From: Bacteroidota bacterium
Lineage (GTDB): Bacteria; Bacteroidota; Bacteroidia; Bacteroidales; Dysgonomonadaceae
NCBI GenBank assembly: GCA_023622765.1
Contig: JAMNYO010000034.1
Location: 38,600-102,599 of the forward strand
Length of the DNA: 64,000 nt
Direction: 5' to 3'
The notes under the pieces are model-generated. The model did not search any database, was not told the origin of the DNA, and saw only the letters and a list, made by a program, of their open reading frames with translations. Both the position numbers and the translations under genes were made by a program. How positions within the stretch are numbered: the stretch's first letter is position 1; the number at the start of each line of letters is the position of its first letter. Of the stretch, positions 17,131 through 26,494 are shown one piece after another.

Positions 17131-18672
17131 TCACTTTTTATACATCAAATCGATGATATGGTTGAAACCTGAGTAGACGGTTCCCTGTTCGGTGATCGCG
17201 CCCGTCATCTCGTTAAACTTGAACTTGTAGACTTTCCCGGAACCCCCGCCGTTTGTCGTGACGAAGAGTATTTTACCGTTATATTGGGCATCGTCCTTAT
17301 TTACATACACCTTTAAGCCGGAGATCTTCTCGCCGCCTGAAACGCTGAAAACATGGGTCTCAGACTCTCTCCCGAACCGGTAGCAATAGAGGTCGCTGTC
17401 GGTCGCGTAGAACATGAAGTCGCCCCGGGTACCAAACGCGTAGACGTTTGCATCACGTATACCGGTTAACGCGCTGATGTCGCTACACTCGAGCGGAACC
17501 GGTTCAGCCGACTTGAAGTCCACCCTAAAGAGGTAGGGAGATAGCTGCCCATTTTCTCCCTTTTTATTGAAGATGGCGCAGGTGCTTCCATCTTTACCCT
17601 CATCCAAGGTTACAAACTCAAAGGAGGGATCAATCTTACCAGGATTGAACAGTTCGGAAGTTGAATTAGGAACGATTAGCGCACCCCAGAGACGAATGTT
17701 CATAAATCTGTTTTTCAACAGGTCGAAGAAGACGGCCCTTGTTCCCGGACTGTTCCCGGCGTTAGTAACGCCCGCCAACACGGGGGCCACGTTGTAATCG
17801 TCGCCCGTGAGGGTCGTGCTGTTGAACACGGCAGCCCCCCAAACCATCATATAGGCCACGTAATATATTTTCCCGTCATTAACAATCACTTCAAACCCTC
17901 CGTTTGCATCAGTATAGTGGTAGGCCTGCGGAGCTTTTGTGGTAGGAGTACCGACCGTCTGGTTGAAGAGCGACAAGTAAGTGGCCTCCTGTAGTTTGTA
18001 GGTGCCGGGGTCTAACACGTAGCCGTCATCGTCGGCGAATATGTACATGTTCATCCTTTTACTGTTCACGCCGTTACCGAGCAACCGTCCCTTTTCAATC
18101 TTCTTCCCACCGTTCACGGCAGAGAAATGGTTTTTCACTATCCTACCGTCACCGCCCACGACAATGTCCTCATCCCGAATAAAGCCGATCTCGCCCTTGC
18201 CCGAGGCATCTTCATCGAGCACTATCAACCCGTTGAGAGGAGAGATAATGAATTGAAACAGGTGGCTGGTTGTCGCACCGGTCTTCTTATTTGAAACGGT
18301 AAACACCGCCCAATACTCGGTGGGGGTTTCCGCTATTTTGTACTCCAGGTTCAGCGATGTGCCTATCACCTCAGGTTGCTTATAGTTGCCATAGGTTCCC
18401 TCCGGTGTTTTATTATACCGTTTCCATTCGTAGCTGTAATCGCCTTCGCTGGTACCCTCGGCAAACCTCATCACGGGCTGCAACTTAATCAGCTCATTTT
18501 CGAGACAGAACAGGGTGTTATTCCTGTCGATAACACCGGGGATGGACTCGATAACCGGCTCGCCGATATTGTCTAAATAGTCGTAATTCCCTTTATCCTG
18601 GTAACACCCGGTCAAGGTGGCGGCGATACAAATCGCTACACCAATCAGCGCTGTTGTTAGTTTATTCGTCAT
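17131..18672 (-). CDS. PKD-like family lipoprotein of the Sus operon
   Basis: A 513-residue protein from the ATG at 18670-18672. Its signal ends TLTGC, a lipobox, followed by YQDKGNYDY, the start typical of the PKD-like lipoproteins (PKD_6) that accompany SusCD and DUF4843. Two immunoglobulin/PKD-like segments occupy roughly 30-150 (EYKIAETPTEYWAVFTVSNKKTG). The remainder is beta-rich and may form a propeller-like fold (VYAFGTRGDFMFYATDSDLYCYRFG). No catalytic motif is seen. It is probably a surface lipoprotein that helps bind the substrate imported by SusCD. It starts 12 nt after the DUF4843 stop codon. Confidence 0.78.
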   Translation of the reverse strand: MTNKLTTALIGVAICIAATLTGCYQDKGNYDYLDNIGEPVIESIPGVIDRNNTLFCLENELIKLQPVMRFAEGTSEGDYSYEWKRYNKTPEGTYGNYKQPEVIGTSLNLEYKIAETPTEYWAVFTVSNKKTGATTSHLFQFIISPLNGLIVLDEDASGKGEIGFIRDEDIVVGGDGRIVKNHFSAVNGGKKIEKGRLLGNGVNSKRMNMYIFADDDGYVLDPGTYKLQEATYLSLFNQTVGTPTTKAPQAYHYTDANGGFEVIVNDGKIYYVAYMMVWGAAVFNSTTLTGDDYNVAPVLAGVTNAGNSPGTRAVFFDLLKNRFMNIRLWGALIVPNSTSELFNPGKIDPSFEFVTLDEGKDGSTCAIFNKKGENGQLSPYLFRVDFKSAEPVPLECSDISALTGIRDANVYAFGTRGDFMFYATDSDLYCYRFGRESETHVFSVSGGEKISGLKVYVNKDDAQYNGKILFVTTNGGGSGKVYKFKFNEMTGAITEQGTVYSGFNHIIDLMYKK

Positions 18673-18684
18673 ATCGTTCAAAAA

Positions 18685-19350
18685 TTAACTTCCAAACCTC
18701 ATGGGGCTTCCATCATCATCTAATCTGGGATTCTTGGCCAACTCCTCGTTCAGCAGCCTCTTCAGGCTCTGGTAATAATCTGCCCGGTAGGCCGACAAGT
18801 CGAGGGTACCAATCATCTCGTATACGAACTTGTACTTTGCCTGCGTGCATGGACCCAACGCCCAGTTTGCCGCCCAACCGGTCGGGTCTCTCCACTGCGT
18901 GGGGAACCCTATCATCACCTTAACCTCTAACGAGTTGTAGATACCACCACCCTCAAAATCGTCGCTGGGTAATATCCTGAAATCGATTAACAGCGGGTCG
19001 AACGTAAGGTGCTCCTTGTACACTGTACAATTCACTACCGTATCAACCCTCCCCGCTTCCAAAATGACCTCATCGGGCATATTGAAGTGCACCCCCTTTT
19101 TGGCGGTCTGCTTCTCTCCATACCCGATCTTGATAACCCGATCCTTATCTGACATGACCGATTGGGCCCTCAGCAGGATGGAGAATGTTTTTTCGGTCAT
19201 CTCTTCATCCTGCACGAAAACCCCATCTCCCTCTTCCGCTAAGATATTCACCAAATCGGGACCGTGATATACCTCGATGGCATCCTCCTTACAGGAAATA
19301 GCCGTTAGGAAGATGGCAGCAAAAATAACTATGTTGATTACCTGTTTCAT
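18685..19350 (-). CDS. DUF4843 surface lipoprotein
   Basis: A 221-residue protein from the ATG at 19348-19350, chosen because it gives a lipoprotein signal ending LTAISC; the upstream extension to 19431 is not signal-like. The body is beta-rich, with FSILLRAQSVMSDKDRVIKIGYG and ENAKKGVHFN-like segments typical of DUF4843, a family found almost only beside SusCD pairs with PKD-like partners. The C-terminus has a GPCTQAKYKFVYEMIG stretch. It is expected to be an outer-membrane lipoprotein of the uptake complex. Its biochemical role is not known for the family. Confidence 0.78.
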   Translation of the reverse strand: MKQVINIVIFAAIFLTAISCKEDAIEVYHGPDLVNILAEEGDGVFVQDEEMTEKTFSILLRAQSVMSDKDRVIKIGYGEKQTAKKGVHFNMPDEVILEAGRVDTVVNCTVYKEHLTFDPLLIDFRILPSDDFEGGGIYNSLEVKVMIGFPTQWRDPTGWAANWALGPCTQAKYKFVYEMIGTLDLSAYRADYYQSLKRLLNEELAKNPRLDDDGSPMRFGS

Positions 19351-19439
19351 CTTTTCAATATTTTCTTGGCTTATACATTCAATGTACCCGGGTTTATAAA
19401 AGGTTGTGATCGCCTTTACTTTATAGCCCATTATCCTGT

Positions 19440-20900
19440 TTATTCTCTTTTTCCTAAATCAATCTCCAAATCCGGCATCGGGAAGACGTAGTTAGCATTG
19501 GCATGCTGCTTATCGATATTGGGTGTCCCAATCCGTTTGTGGTAAAAGTAGAGCTGCCCTTCACCCACGAATTCGCGGTAATACTCCCGGGTGAGTTCCT
19601 CTTGCAGCTTTTCCGCGCTATCAATGCCTTTTATCGGCTCGAGACCCCTTCCGCTCCGAAGCTTGTTCAGCACCGAAACGGCTGTGGCCAAGTCGCTCTC
19701 CTTCAAGCACTCGGCCTCAATGTAGTACATCTCCGATACCCTGATGACCGGCATCCTATCGCGCTTCGGCTTTACAGTTCCCGTGCCAGCAATATATTCG
19801 TTGTCCATCTGCCAAAACTTGGAGAGCACGTTCGACGCACCGCTGTAGGTCTCGTAGATGGCTTTTCTATAATCGTCGGGCTCGTACAGGGAATTGGGAT
19901 CTATCCTTACGGTACGGGGTTTGGTGAACTCCCTGAAGCAACCCTTTATATATTCATTCAACGTGGGGATATGCAGCGCGAAAAGGTGTTCCGACGAGAA
20001 GGTGCGGTCTCGCAAGTTGATATAGGTGGTGGTAAGGTCGTTCGGGTTCACCCAGGGGAAGAGCCCTTTCTGCTCTTTTGCCCCTATCACCTCTCTCGCG
20101 GCCGACAAAGCCTTCTGTTGATCCCCTTTATAGAGGGCTACCCTCGCCTTTAGCCCCAACACGGCGTAATAGTTGAGGTGAAAGTTGCGGTTGGCCAGGT
20201 AGCCGTTATCCACGCCCGTCACATCGGCACCCGTGTGTATGGGATCCACTTTCAGGAGTCCCAACGCCTCATCAATATCCTTAAGCGCTAAATCAAAAAA
20301 CGCGTTGGCCGTGAGTTGCGGAGAGACCACCGGCTCAGGTTCCACCACGTACGGGATATAAAGCGCGTTGGCGTCAGAAAAATCGTGTGGTGCAAACATG
20401 CGAAACAGCTCAAAGTGCATGAAGGCCCTTAAGGCCAGCGCTTCACCCCGTATCACGCCATAGTTGTACTCATTGAGAACCGACCCCTGAAGTTCCGTGT
20501 ACTGCAACAGGGTGTTGATGTTCGCGATGGCTTTGTACATGTTCGTCCATACACTCTCTATTCTCCACTTTGAACCGGTGCGCTCATAGTTATAATCCCT
20601 GAGATAATTGTAATCAGAGTTCGAGTAGAGGTCATCGCCGTCACCCCACTCCTGCGCCAACATCCCAATCATGCCGAAGGTAAGCTCTTTCCCGTACAAC
20701 TCGGGTTTGGAGAGCATGATATAGACCCCCGCCAACGCACTTTTAAACCCATCGTCGGTACTGAAGTGTACCGAGGCCTCTTCCTCCGTTTTGGGACGCA
20801 CGTCCAACCAGTCGCTACAGGAGTTGCTTGCCATGAAGATGATAAGGAGTAGCGCGGTAGCGACTGTTCTACAAGCTGATATCACTATATTTCTATTCAT
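19440..20900 (-). CDS. SusD/RagB-family nutrient-binding lipoprotein
   Basis: A 486-residue protein from the ATG at 20898-20900, 12 nt after the susC stop. The signal ends MASNSC, then SDWLDVRPKTEEE, the standard SusD opening. The N-terminal TPR-like helices contain NTLLQY and RGEALALRAFMHFELFRMF, a strong SusD motif. The C-terminal region has RVSEMYYIEAECLKESD and LNKLRSGRGLEPI, both conserved in RagB/SusD. It caps the SusC barrel at the outer membrane and binds the substrate. The ligand cannot be inferred; related RagAB imports peptides, others import glycans. No glycoside hydrolase or susR-type regulator is adjacent, which slightly favours a non-glycan ligand. Confidence 0.92.
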   Translation of the reverse strand: MNRNIVISACRTVATALLLIIFMASNSCSDWLDVRPKTEEEASVHFSTDDGFKSALAGVYIMLSKPELYGKELTFGMIGMLAQEWGDGDDLYSNSDYNYLRDYNYERTGSKWRIESVWTNMYKAIANINTLLQYTELQGSVLNEYNYGVIRGEALALRAFMHFELFRMFAPHDFSDANALYIPYVVEPEPVVSPQLTANAFFDLALKDIDEALGLLKVDPIHTGADVTGVDNGYLANRNFHLNYYAVLGLKARVALYKGDQQKALSAAREVIGAKEQKGLFPWVNPNDLTTTYINLRDRTFSSEHLFALHIPTLNEYIKGCFREFTKPRTVRIDPNSLYEPDDYRKAIYETYSGASNVLSKFWQMDNEYIAGTGTVKPKRDRMPVIRVSEMYYIEAECLKESDLATAVSVLNKLRSGRGLEPIKGIDSAEKLQEELTREYYREFVGEGQLYFYHKRIGTPNIDKQHANANYVFPMPDLEIDLGKRE

Positions 20901-20912
20901 AATACTCAATAA

Positions 20913-23900
20913 TTAAAAGGTTGCTTGCACCGATAGAGAGAGCGAACGGGCAAAGGGGTAGAGAATACCTCTTTCGACCCTCACGGTTGAGGCGTAAAAT
21001 ATATCGTTCATGTACAACATAACTTTCAGCTGCTCCAGGTTAGCCCTTCGGATAAAGTCGTTATACCTGAAGTCGTACCCGATACTTAGGGAGGTCATCT
21101 GCAGCTCCTTCACATCCTGAATGAAGCGGGAGGTGGGCCGGGTAATGGGATCCGACTCGTCAAAACGTTTAAACTTCGCCGGAACGCCCGGGGTGGTCCA
21201 TCGGTCGCTCAACACCCGCTTGTCCACGTTGTACTGCATATCCACGTTCTCTACCTTATCCACGAGCGTTTGGTTGTAGACCTGACCACCCAATCGGTAG
21301 GAGAACGAGCTGTTGAGCGAGAATCCCTTGAGGTTGAAATTGAAGCCAAAGGTACCCCTCAATTTGGGCAGCCTGTTTCCAATAACCACCTGGTCTTCCG
21401 CCCTCCATTGGTAGGTCATCTCGCCATCTCGCGTTAAGAACACCTCTCTACCCGTCACGGGGTCTATCCCGAGCGATTTCACGCCCCAGATGGCGTCCAG
21501 GGATTGTCCCTCCTGGTAACGCACCGACGGTTTGGACACCTCGCCCCGGTTTTCCAGGTCGGGATTCGTGCCTCCTCCATCCTGCTTCTCCTTGTCTCTC
21601 GCTTCGTTTATTGAGGTAAGGGCATCCGATATCTTGCGTATGGTGTTTTGGTTATGCAAGGCCGTCACAAAGAGGTTCAGGTAAATATTCCTGTGCGTAT
21701 CCCTTATGAGCCGGTAATTCATTTTTCCTTCAAACCCTTTGTTTCTGGTCTGCCCCAAGTTCTCGGTGTAGGAGGTAAAACCCGCGGACGGGGGCAGGGA
21801 GACGGGAGTCAGAAGGTTTTCGGTATCCTTGATGTAGTAGTCGAACGACAAGCTGAGCGCGTGGAACAGATCCAGGTCTATCCCCACGTTATTGTCGCGC
21901 GTCTTTTGCCACTGCAGGTCGTCGTTTGCCAAACCAAGCAGGTAACTACCCACGATATTGTCGTAGCTCTCGTTGAAAAACCTGTAGGTGGCGATGGCCT
22001 GGTAAGAGTTGAAGTTTTGCGAACCCGACGATCCGGTAGATGCCCGCAGCCTCAACCGCTGTACCTGATCTTTGGCCCCGCGTAAAAACGACTCATGGTG
22101 CACATTCCAGCCAATACCCGCCGAATTGAAGTGTCCCCACCGTTTGTCACTCCCAAAGAGTGAGGAGGCGTTAGCCCGGTAGGTTAAGTCGAACAGGTAG
22201 CGTTCGGCGTAGGAGTAGTTCGCGGAGAGCAGCGCACTGGTCTCCCTCACGAGCGACTCCATGCCCGTTGGAGATCCCGTGGTGTACTCCTTGGCGTTGG
22301 TGATGTAATCCATCTTGTTATTGGCGAAGCCTTGGGCGGCAAACTCCACGTACTCCCGCTTATCCTCGCTAAAGCTCCACTGGGCATTTGAGAAGATCAC
22401 GTGCTTGCCGATCTCTTTCGAGTAGTTGGCCGAGATATCGGCGTTGTATGAAAAGTTCTCGCCGTTACCCATGTTATACCTACCACGCTCGAAATACTCT
22501 TCGGAGTCGGGTTGAATACTTTTAAACATGGTGTGGTCTTTGGGATAGAAGGTCTCCCTGCCGTTTTTCTGCGCGATCACCCCGAGGCGTCCCCGGAACT
22601 TCATCCCGCTAAAAGCACTCCACTCGATGTAGAAGTTGTTGGTCACGTCGGAGTACTCGTTGCTGTTCTTGGTGTTGATAGACGCGTTGCAAAGGGGATT
22701 GTAGATGGGGCGCATCTGATAATTCACCTGTTCGTAGTCGGCCAGGACCTCCTTGATGCTGCCATCTTCGTTGTAAGGCCTCCAATAGGGGTTTAACTTC
22801 GCGTATTCCGAGAAAGAGCCGTAGGGAGAATCGTTCGACTTGTTGAAGGTGAGCGATAACTTGTTCATAAAGAGTAGTGAACGGTACCTGTACTGAAAGT
22901 TGAAGCCCCCGGATAGCACGTTTCTGCCGGAACCCTTCATCACACCGGCCACGTTGTTGTATTGAAAGTCGACACCGTAGCGCACGATATCATCGCCCCC
23001 CTCGAAGTTGAGCGAGTGCTTTTGTCCCACGCCTACCCGTAACGGTTGACTGAGCCAGTAAGTGTCAACCCCCCGCAATACCTCCTTATGGTAATACTGG
23101 TACTTCTCGTCTAGCGGTTGCTGGAAAATCGGGTTGCCCCCCGGATCGGTATAGACGCCCGCCTTTTTCTCAATCTCCAGCTTTTCAACCGCGTTGGCCA
23201 GGTTGTAGCTGGTGAGGTCGGGCGACTGGATGTCCAAGCTACCCGAATAGGAGACCCTCAGCTTCCCCTTATCGGGAACCAACGTCTCGATAACCACGAT
23301 ACCGTTGGCCCCTTTTGAACCGTAGAGCGCTTTGGCAGTGGCATCCTTGAGCAACGTGATGGATGCCACGCGGTTCATATCCATGTCCATCACCTTTTCG
23401 ATCGACTGCTCAAAACCGTCCACGATAAAGAGCGGCTGGTTCGGGTTCGTGCGATACTTATCTTTCATATCGGTGAAGCTGGATGCGCCGCGCATCTGCA
23501 GGTCGGGCATCTTGTTCGGGTCGGAACCGAAGTCCATGCTTTCCAACGCCTGAAACGACGGTTCGATATTTTTCAAGGCATGCAAGATATTTTGGTTGCT
23601 CACCTTCTCTATATCCTCCGACTTGATCGCGGATACGGCACCGGTATAACTGTCAGCCACGCGGGTGAAGATACCGGTGACCAGCACCTCCTGAAGCACG
23701 GCGCTGTCTGGCTCCAAGGTGATCAACATATTGGCGGCTGCCTCCACCTCCTGAGATTTATACCCCACGTAAGATATAATCAGGATGGCGTTTTCCGGAA
23801 CGGTAAGGGTGAACTTACCATCAACGTCCGTTGCCACTCCTACACCCGGGCTATCCTTTACTACGATAGTGGCACCTATTACCGGCTCACCCTGCTCATC

Positions 23901-23993
23901 CACTACCGTGCCCTGTATTTGCTGATCCGCAAACACATGCATACTACTCAAAAAGAGCAATATAGACGCTGCTATAATGCCAATTCTCCTCAT
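20913..23993 (-). CDS. SusC/RagA-family TonB-dependent outer-membrane transporter
   Basis: A 1026-residue outer-membrane importer. A signal peptide (ending SSMHVFA) precedes a carboxypeptidase-D-like domain (about 25-105: QGTVVDEQGEPVIGATIVVK and LIISYVGYKSQEV). The TonB box region and plug follow, with LQEVLVTG, LQMRGASS, PLFIVDGFEQ and ATAKALYGSKGANGIVVIET. The 22-strand barrel extends to a C-terminal phenylalanine (SLSVQATF). The plug stretch MDFGSDPNKMPDL marks a subtype I associate with DUF4843/PKD partners. It is energised by TonB-ExbBD, of which one set is encoded at 47037-50046. First gene of the five-gene operon. A start codon close to 23994 is supported by the signal peptide. Confidence 0.94.
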   Translation of the reverse strand: MRRIGIIAASILLFLSSMHVFADQQIQGTVVDEQGEPVIGATIVVKDSPGVGVATDVDGKFTLTVPENAILIISYVGYKSQEVEAAANMLITLEPDSAVLQEVLVTGIFTRVADSYTGAVSAIKSEDIEKVSNQNILHALKNIEPSFQALESMDFGSDPNKMPDLQMRGASSFTDMKDKYRTNPNQPLFIVDGFEQSIEKVMDMDMNRVASITLLKDATAKALYGSKGANGIVVIETLVPDKGKLRVSYSGSLDIQSPDLTSYNLANAVEKLEIEKKAGVYTDPGGNPIFQQPLDEKYQYYHKEVLRGVDTYWLSQPLRVGVGQKHSLNFEGGDDIVRYGVDFQYNNVAGVMKGSGRNVLSGGFNFQYRYRSLLFMNKLSLTFNKSNDSPYGSFSEYAKLNPYWRPYNEDGSIKEVLADYEQVNYQMRPIYNPLCNASINTKNSNEYSDVTNNFYIEWSAFSGMKFRGRLGVIAQKNGRETFYPKDHTMFKSIQPDSEEYFERGRYNMGNGENFSYNADISANYSKEIGKHVIFSNAQWSFSEDKREYVEFAAQGFANNKMDYITNAKEYTTGSPTGMESLVRETSALLSANYSYAERYLFDLTYRANASSLFGSDKRWGHFNSAGIGWNVHHESFLRGAKDQVQRLRLRASTGSSGSQNFNSYQAIATYRFFNESYDNIVGSYLLGLANDDLQWQKTRDNNVGIDLDLFHALSLSFDYYIKDTENLLTPVSLPPSAGFTSYTENLGQTRNKGFEGKMNYRLIRDTHRNIYLNLFVTALHNQNTIRKISDALTSINEARDKEKQDGGGTNPDLENRGEVSKPSVRYQEGQSLDAIWGVKSLGIDPVTGREVFLTRDGEMTYQWRAEDQVVIGNRLPKLRGTFGFNFNLKGFSLNSSFSYRLGGQVYNQTLVDKVENVDMQYNVDKRVLSDRWTTPGVPAKFKRFDESDPITRPTSRFIQDVKELQMTSLSIGYDFRYNDFIRRANLEQLKVMLYMNDIFYASTVRVERGILYPFARSLSLSVQATF

Positions 23994-24126
23994 ATTATCT
24001 CATTTTAATGCCGCAACACCTAAGGGATCTAAGTGTTTGCCTTTCTATAAAAACTCCATACAAACAAACGCGAAGTTAGCGAAATTAATTTCATTTTGTT
24101 ATAGATAGATGAAAGAATTTCATGAA

Positions 24127-24303
24127 TTAATATTGCTTGGGCTTCAGGCGCCCACTTTTCTTGAGCGCCTGGTCCAAAATCCACTGAATTTGACCATTCA
24201 CGCTGCTAAACTCATCGGCCGCCCACTTCTCGATAGCCTCCAGGGTGTCCGAGTCCAGCCGTAGACATATTACACATTTTCCAAATAAACAAGCAAGTTG
24301 CAC
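24127..24303 (-). CDS. Small Arc-like ribbon-helix-helix protein
   Basis: A 58-codon frame with a possible GTG start (24301-24303) and stop at 24127-24129. The body CVICLRLDSDTLEAIEKWAA then DEFSSVNGQIQWILDQALKK is a clear ribbon-helix-helix (Arc/MetJ) fold: a beta strand followed by two helices. Very similar small proteins with EKWAADEFRSVNGQ-like cores are common in Bacteroidota. Residues before CVICLRLD (VQLACLFGK) are atypical, and an ATG is lacking, so the true start is uncertain and the 5' end may be degraded. It lies 133 bp upstream of susC on the same strand and could regulate it, but nothing demonstrates that. Confidence 0.65.
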   Translation of the reverse strand: MQLACLFGKCVICLRLDSDTLEAIEKWAADEFSSVNGQIQWILDQALKKSGRLKPKQY

Positions 24304-24368
24304 CCTATTATTTATTACATTATGTTAAATGATAGCCACCCCGCTTTCCTCATCTGGAGAAATTAAGT

Positions 24369-24376
24369 TATCTTTG
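24369..24376 (+). promoter_or_regulatory. -7 promoter element of the DASS permease gene
   Basis: TATCTTTG fits the Bacteroidota -7 consensus and lies 85 nt before the ATG at 24462. No TTG is found at the expected -33 position (around 24346), so this is a half-supported promoter. Confidence 0.35.
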
Positions 24377-24461
24377 CGAAAATCAGCTTGGCAGGCTATT
24401 GAACTGACTGGGAAAATCAGGCCAAGAAAGCTAACGACCAACAAATTAAGCCCAATTACAT

Positions 24462-26336
24462 ATGGATACACAGGTACTACTTGTTTTCGCGATTATCATC
24501 ATTGCCATCATCTTCTTCGCGTGGGGCAAGATACGGTCAGACATTGTCGCCTTATCGGTACTTATCTCGTTGGTGTTAACCGGGATCCTCACCCCTGCTG
24601 AAGGGCTCTCCGGTTTCTCCAACTCGGTGGTAATCATGATTGTTAGTCTCTTTATCGTGGGAGGTGCCGTCTTCCAGACGGGGCTTGCCAAGATGATTAG
24701 CACCAAGATCCTCTCCCTCGCGGGTCAAAACGAGTTGAGGCTATTTGTTTTGGTGATGCTCGTCACCGGGGGTATCGGGGGTATTCTGAGCAATACCGGG
24801 ACGGTCGCCCTGATGCTCCCTATCGTGATCAGCCTCGCCGCCGACGCGAAAACCGATGCTCGCCGGTTCCTGATGCCAATGGCCTTCGCGAGCAGCCTGG
24901 GCCTCCTCACCCTGATCAGTACCCCCCCGAACTTGATCGTCAACGACTCGCTCATCAGCGGGGGATTCGAGGGACTCTCGTTTTTCTCGTTCCTGCCCGT
25001 CGGTCTCATCACCCTCTCGATAGGTATCCTGTTGCTTTGGCCCCTAAGCAAGATATTGGTGTCGGGCAAGAACAAAGACAGATCGAGAGAAAAAAAGGAC
25101 AAAACCCTCACCCAACTCGCTTCCGAATACAAACTTGGCGACAACCTCTACCGGGTACTTATCGGGGAGAACTCACCCTTTATCAACCAATCGCTCCAAG
25201 AACTGAACATCACGAGCAAATATAACCTGAGTATCGTTGAAATACGCCGGGTCGAGTCAAAGCACCGCTTTCACAAAACGGTCAACATGACGATGGCCGG
25301 CCCCACCAGCACGTTTATGCCAGGCGATATCCTCTACGTACTGGGAGAGTTCAACGACATCATGACCTTAGTGGAGGAGAACGGGCTCGAAATCATCGAC
25401 ACGCACAAGACAGAGGGCAATGACAACGCGCTCTCGGTCTCTCAAGCCGGGGGGTTGCAGTTCAGCGAGATAGGTATCGCTGAAGTGGTGCTGATGTCGA
25501 CCTCCAAGCTCATCAACAAGCGGGTAAGAGAGTCCAATTTCCGCCAGCTCTACAACGTGAATATCCTGGGGATACGCCGCCAGGACGGGTATATCCTGCA
25601 AAATGTGAAGGATGAACGCATGCATTCGGGAGACGTGCTGCTGGTACAAGGGAAATGGAGCGATATCGAGAAGCTGGATCTAGAGACCTCGGAGTGGGTG
25701 GTGGCAGGTCGCCCCATGGAGCAGGCGTTAAGGGTACCCCGTGACCACAAGGCTCCCGTGGCCGCAACGATCCTCATTCTGATGATCCTGGCCATGATAT
25801 TCAACGTGGTACCCACCGTGATCGCCACGATGGTAGCCGCCTTGCTGATTATCCTAACAGGATGCTTCCGCAACGCGGAATCGGCCTACAAATCGATCAA
25901 CTGGGAAAGTACCTTCCTTTTTGCCGGTATGTTCCCCCTGGCCATCGCCATGGAGAAGACCGGGGCATCGGTGCTTATCGCCGAGGGCATTGTGAACGGG
26001 CTAAGCAGTTACGGTCCCATTGCGGTCATGGCGGGCATCTACGTGGCCACCTCCATCCTCACCCTATTTATTAGTAACACGGCCACGGCGGTACTCTTTG
26101 CCCCCATCGCCTTCCAAACGGCCATCTCCATCGGGGTAAGTCCCTACCCCTTCATGTTCGCGGTGACGGTCGCGGCCAGCATGTGCTTCGCCAGCCCATT
26201 CGCAACCCCGCCCAACGCGTTGGTGATGTCGGCAGGACGTTATAAATTCATGGATTACGTGAAGGTGGGATTACCGCTGCAACTCGTCGTGGGAATCATC
26301 ATGATATTCGTGTTGCCCCTGCTCTTCCCGTTTTAA
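24462..26336 (+). CDS. DASS/SLC13-type permease with two RCK-C (TrkA-C) domains
   Basis: A 624-residue inner-membrane protein. About five to six membrane segments (1-200) are followed by a soluble middle with two TrkA-C/RCK-C domains (roughly 215-300 and 310-395; GDNLYRVLIGENSPFINQSL and KLINKRVRESNFRQLYNV). A second membrane half (about 425-624) follows. Both halves carry the hairpin-plus-SNT motif of the divalent anion:sodium symporter superfamily: SNTGTVALMLP and SNTATAVLFAP. Members move sulphate, dicarboxylates or other anions with sodium; the substrate here is not predictable. RCK-C domains are presumed ligand-binding regulatory modules. Confidence 0.88.
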   Translation: MDTQVLLVFAIIIIAIIFFAWGKIRSDIVALSVLISLVLTGILTPAEGLSGFSNSVVIMIVSLFIVGGAVFQTGLAKMISTKILSLAGQNELRLFVLVMLVTGGIGGILSNTGTVALMLPIVISLAADAKTDARRFLMPMAFASSLGLLTLISTPPNLIVNDSLISGGFEGLSFFSFLPVGLITLSIGILLLWPLSKILVSGKNKDRSREKKDKTLTQLASEYKLGDNLYRVLIGENSPFINQSLQELNITSKYNLSIVEIRRVESKHRFHKTVNMTMAGPTSTFMPGDILYVLGEFNDIMTLVEENGLEIIDTHKTEGNDNALSVSQAGGLQFSEIGIAEVVLMSTSKLINKRVRESNFRQLYNVNILGIRRQDGYILQNVKDERMHSGDVLLVQGKWSDIEKLDLETSEWVVAGRPMEQALRVPRDHKAPVAATILILMILAMIFNVVPTVIATMVAALLIILTGCFRNAESAYKSINWESTFLFAGMFPLAIAMEKTGASVLIAEGIVNGLSSYGPIAVMAGIYVATSILTLFISNTATAVLFAPIAFQTAISIGVSPYPFMFAVTVAASMCFASPFATPPNALVMSAGRYKFMDYVKVGLPLQLVVGIIMIFVLPLLFPF

Positions 26337-26457
26337 CGATTAGGGTCTTAAACGACCGAAGAAGGGGGTAGACGGATAAAATGCGAAAGCAACCTAAGTA
26401 TTTACTAAAAAAATAATCGTATGAAACGAGCATGACAACTGTTCTAAAAGCGAGTTC

Positions 26458-26494
26458 CATATGATACCATTAAATATAAAAGTTTTATCATATG
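26458..26494 (+). promoter_or_regulatory. Inverted repeat covering the start codon of the M3 peptidase gene
   Basis: CATATGATA (26458-26466) and TATCATATG (26486-26494) are perfect 9 bp complements with a 19 nt AU-rich loop. The right arm contains the ATG start codon itself. In the mRNA this would hide the start site in a weak stem. A DNA-level operator or chance in AT-rich sequence are alternatives. Confidence 0.4.
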
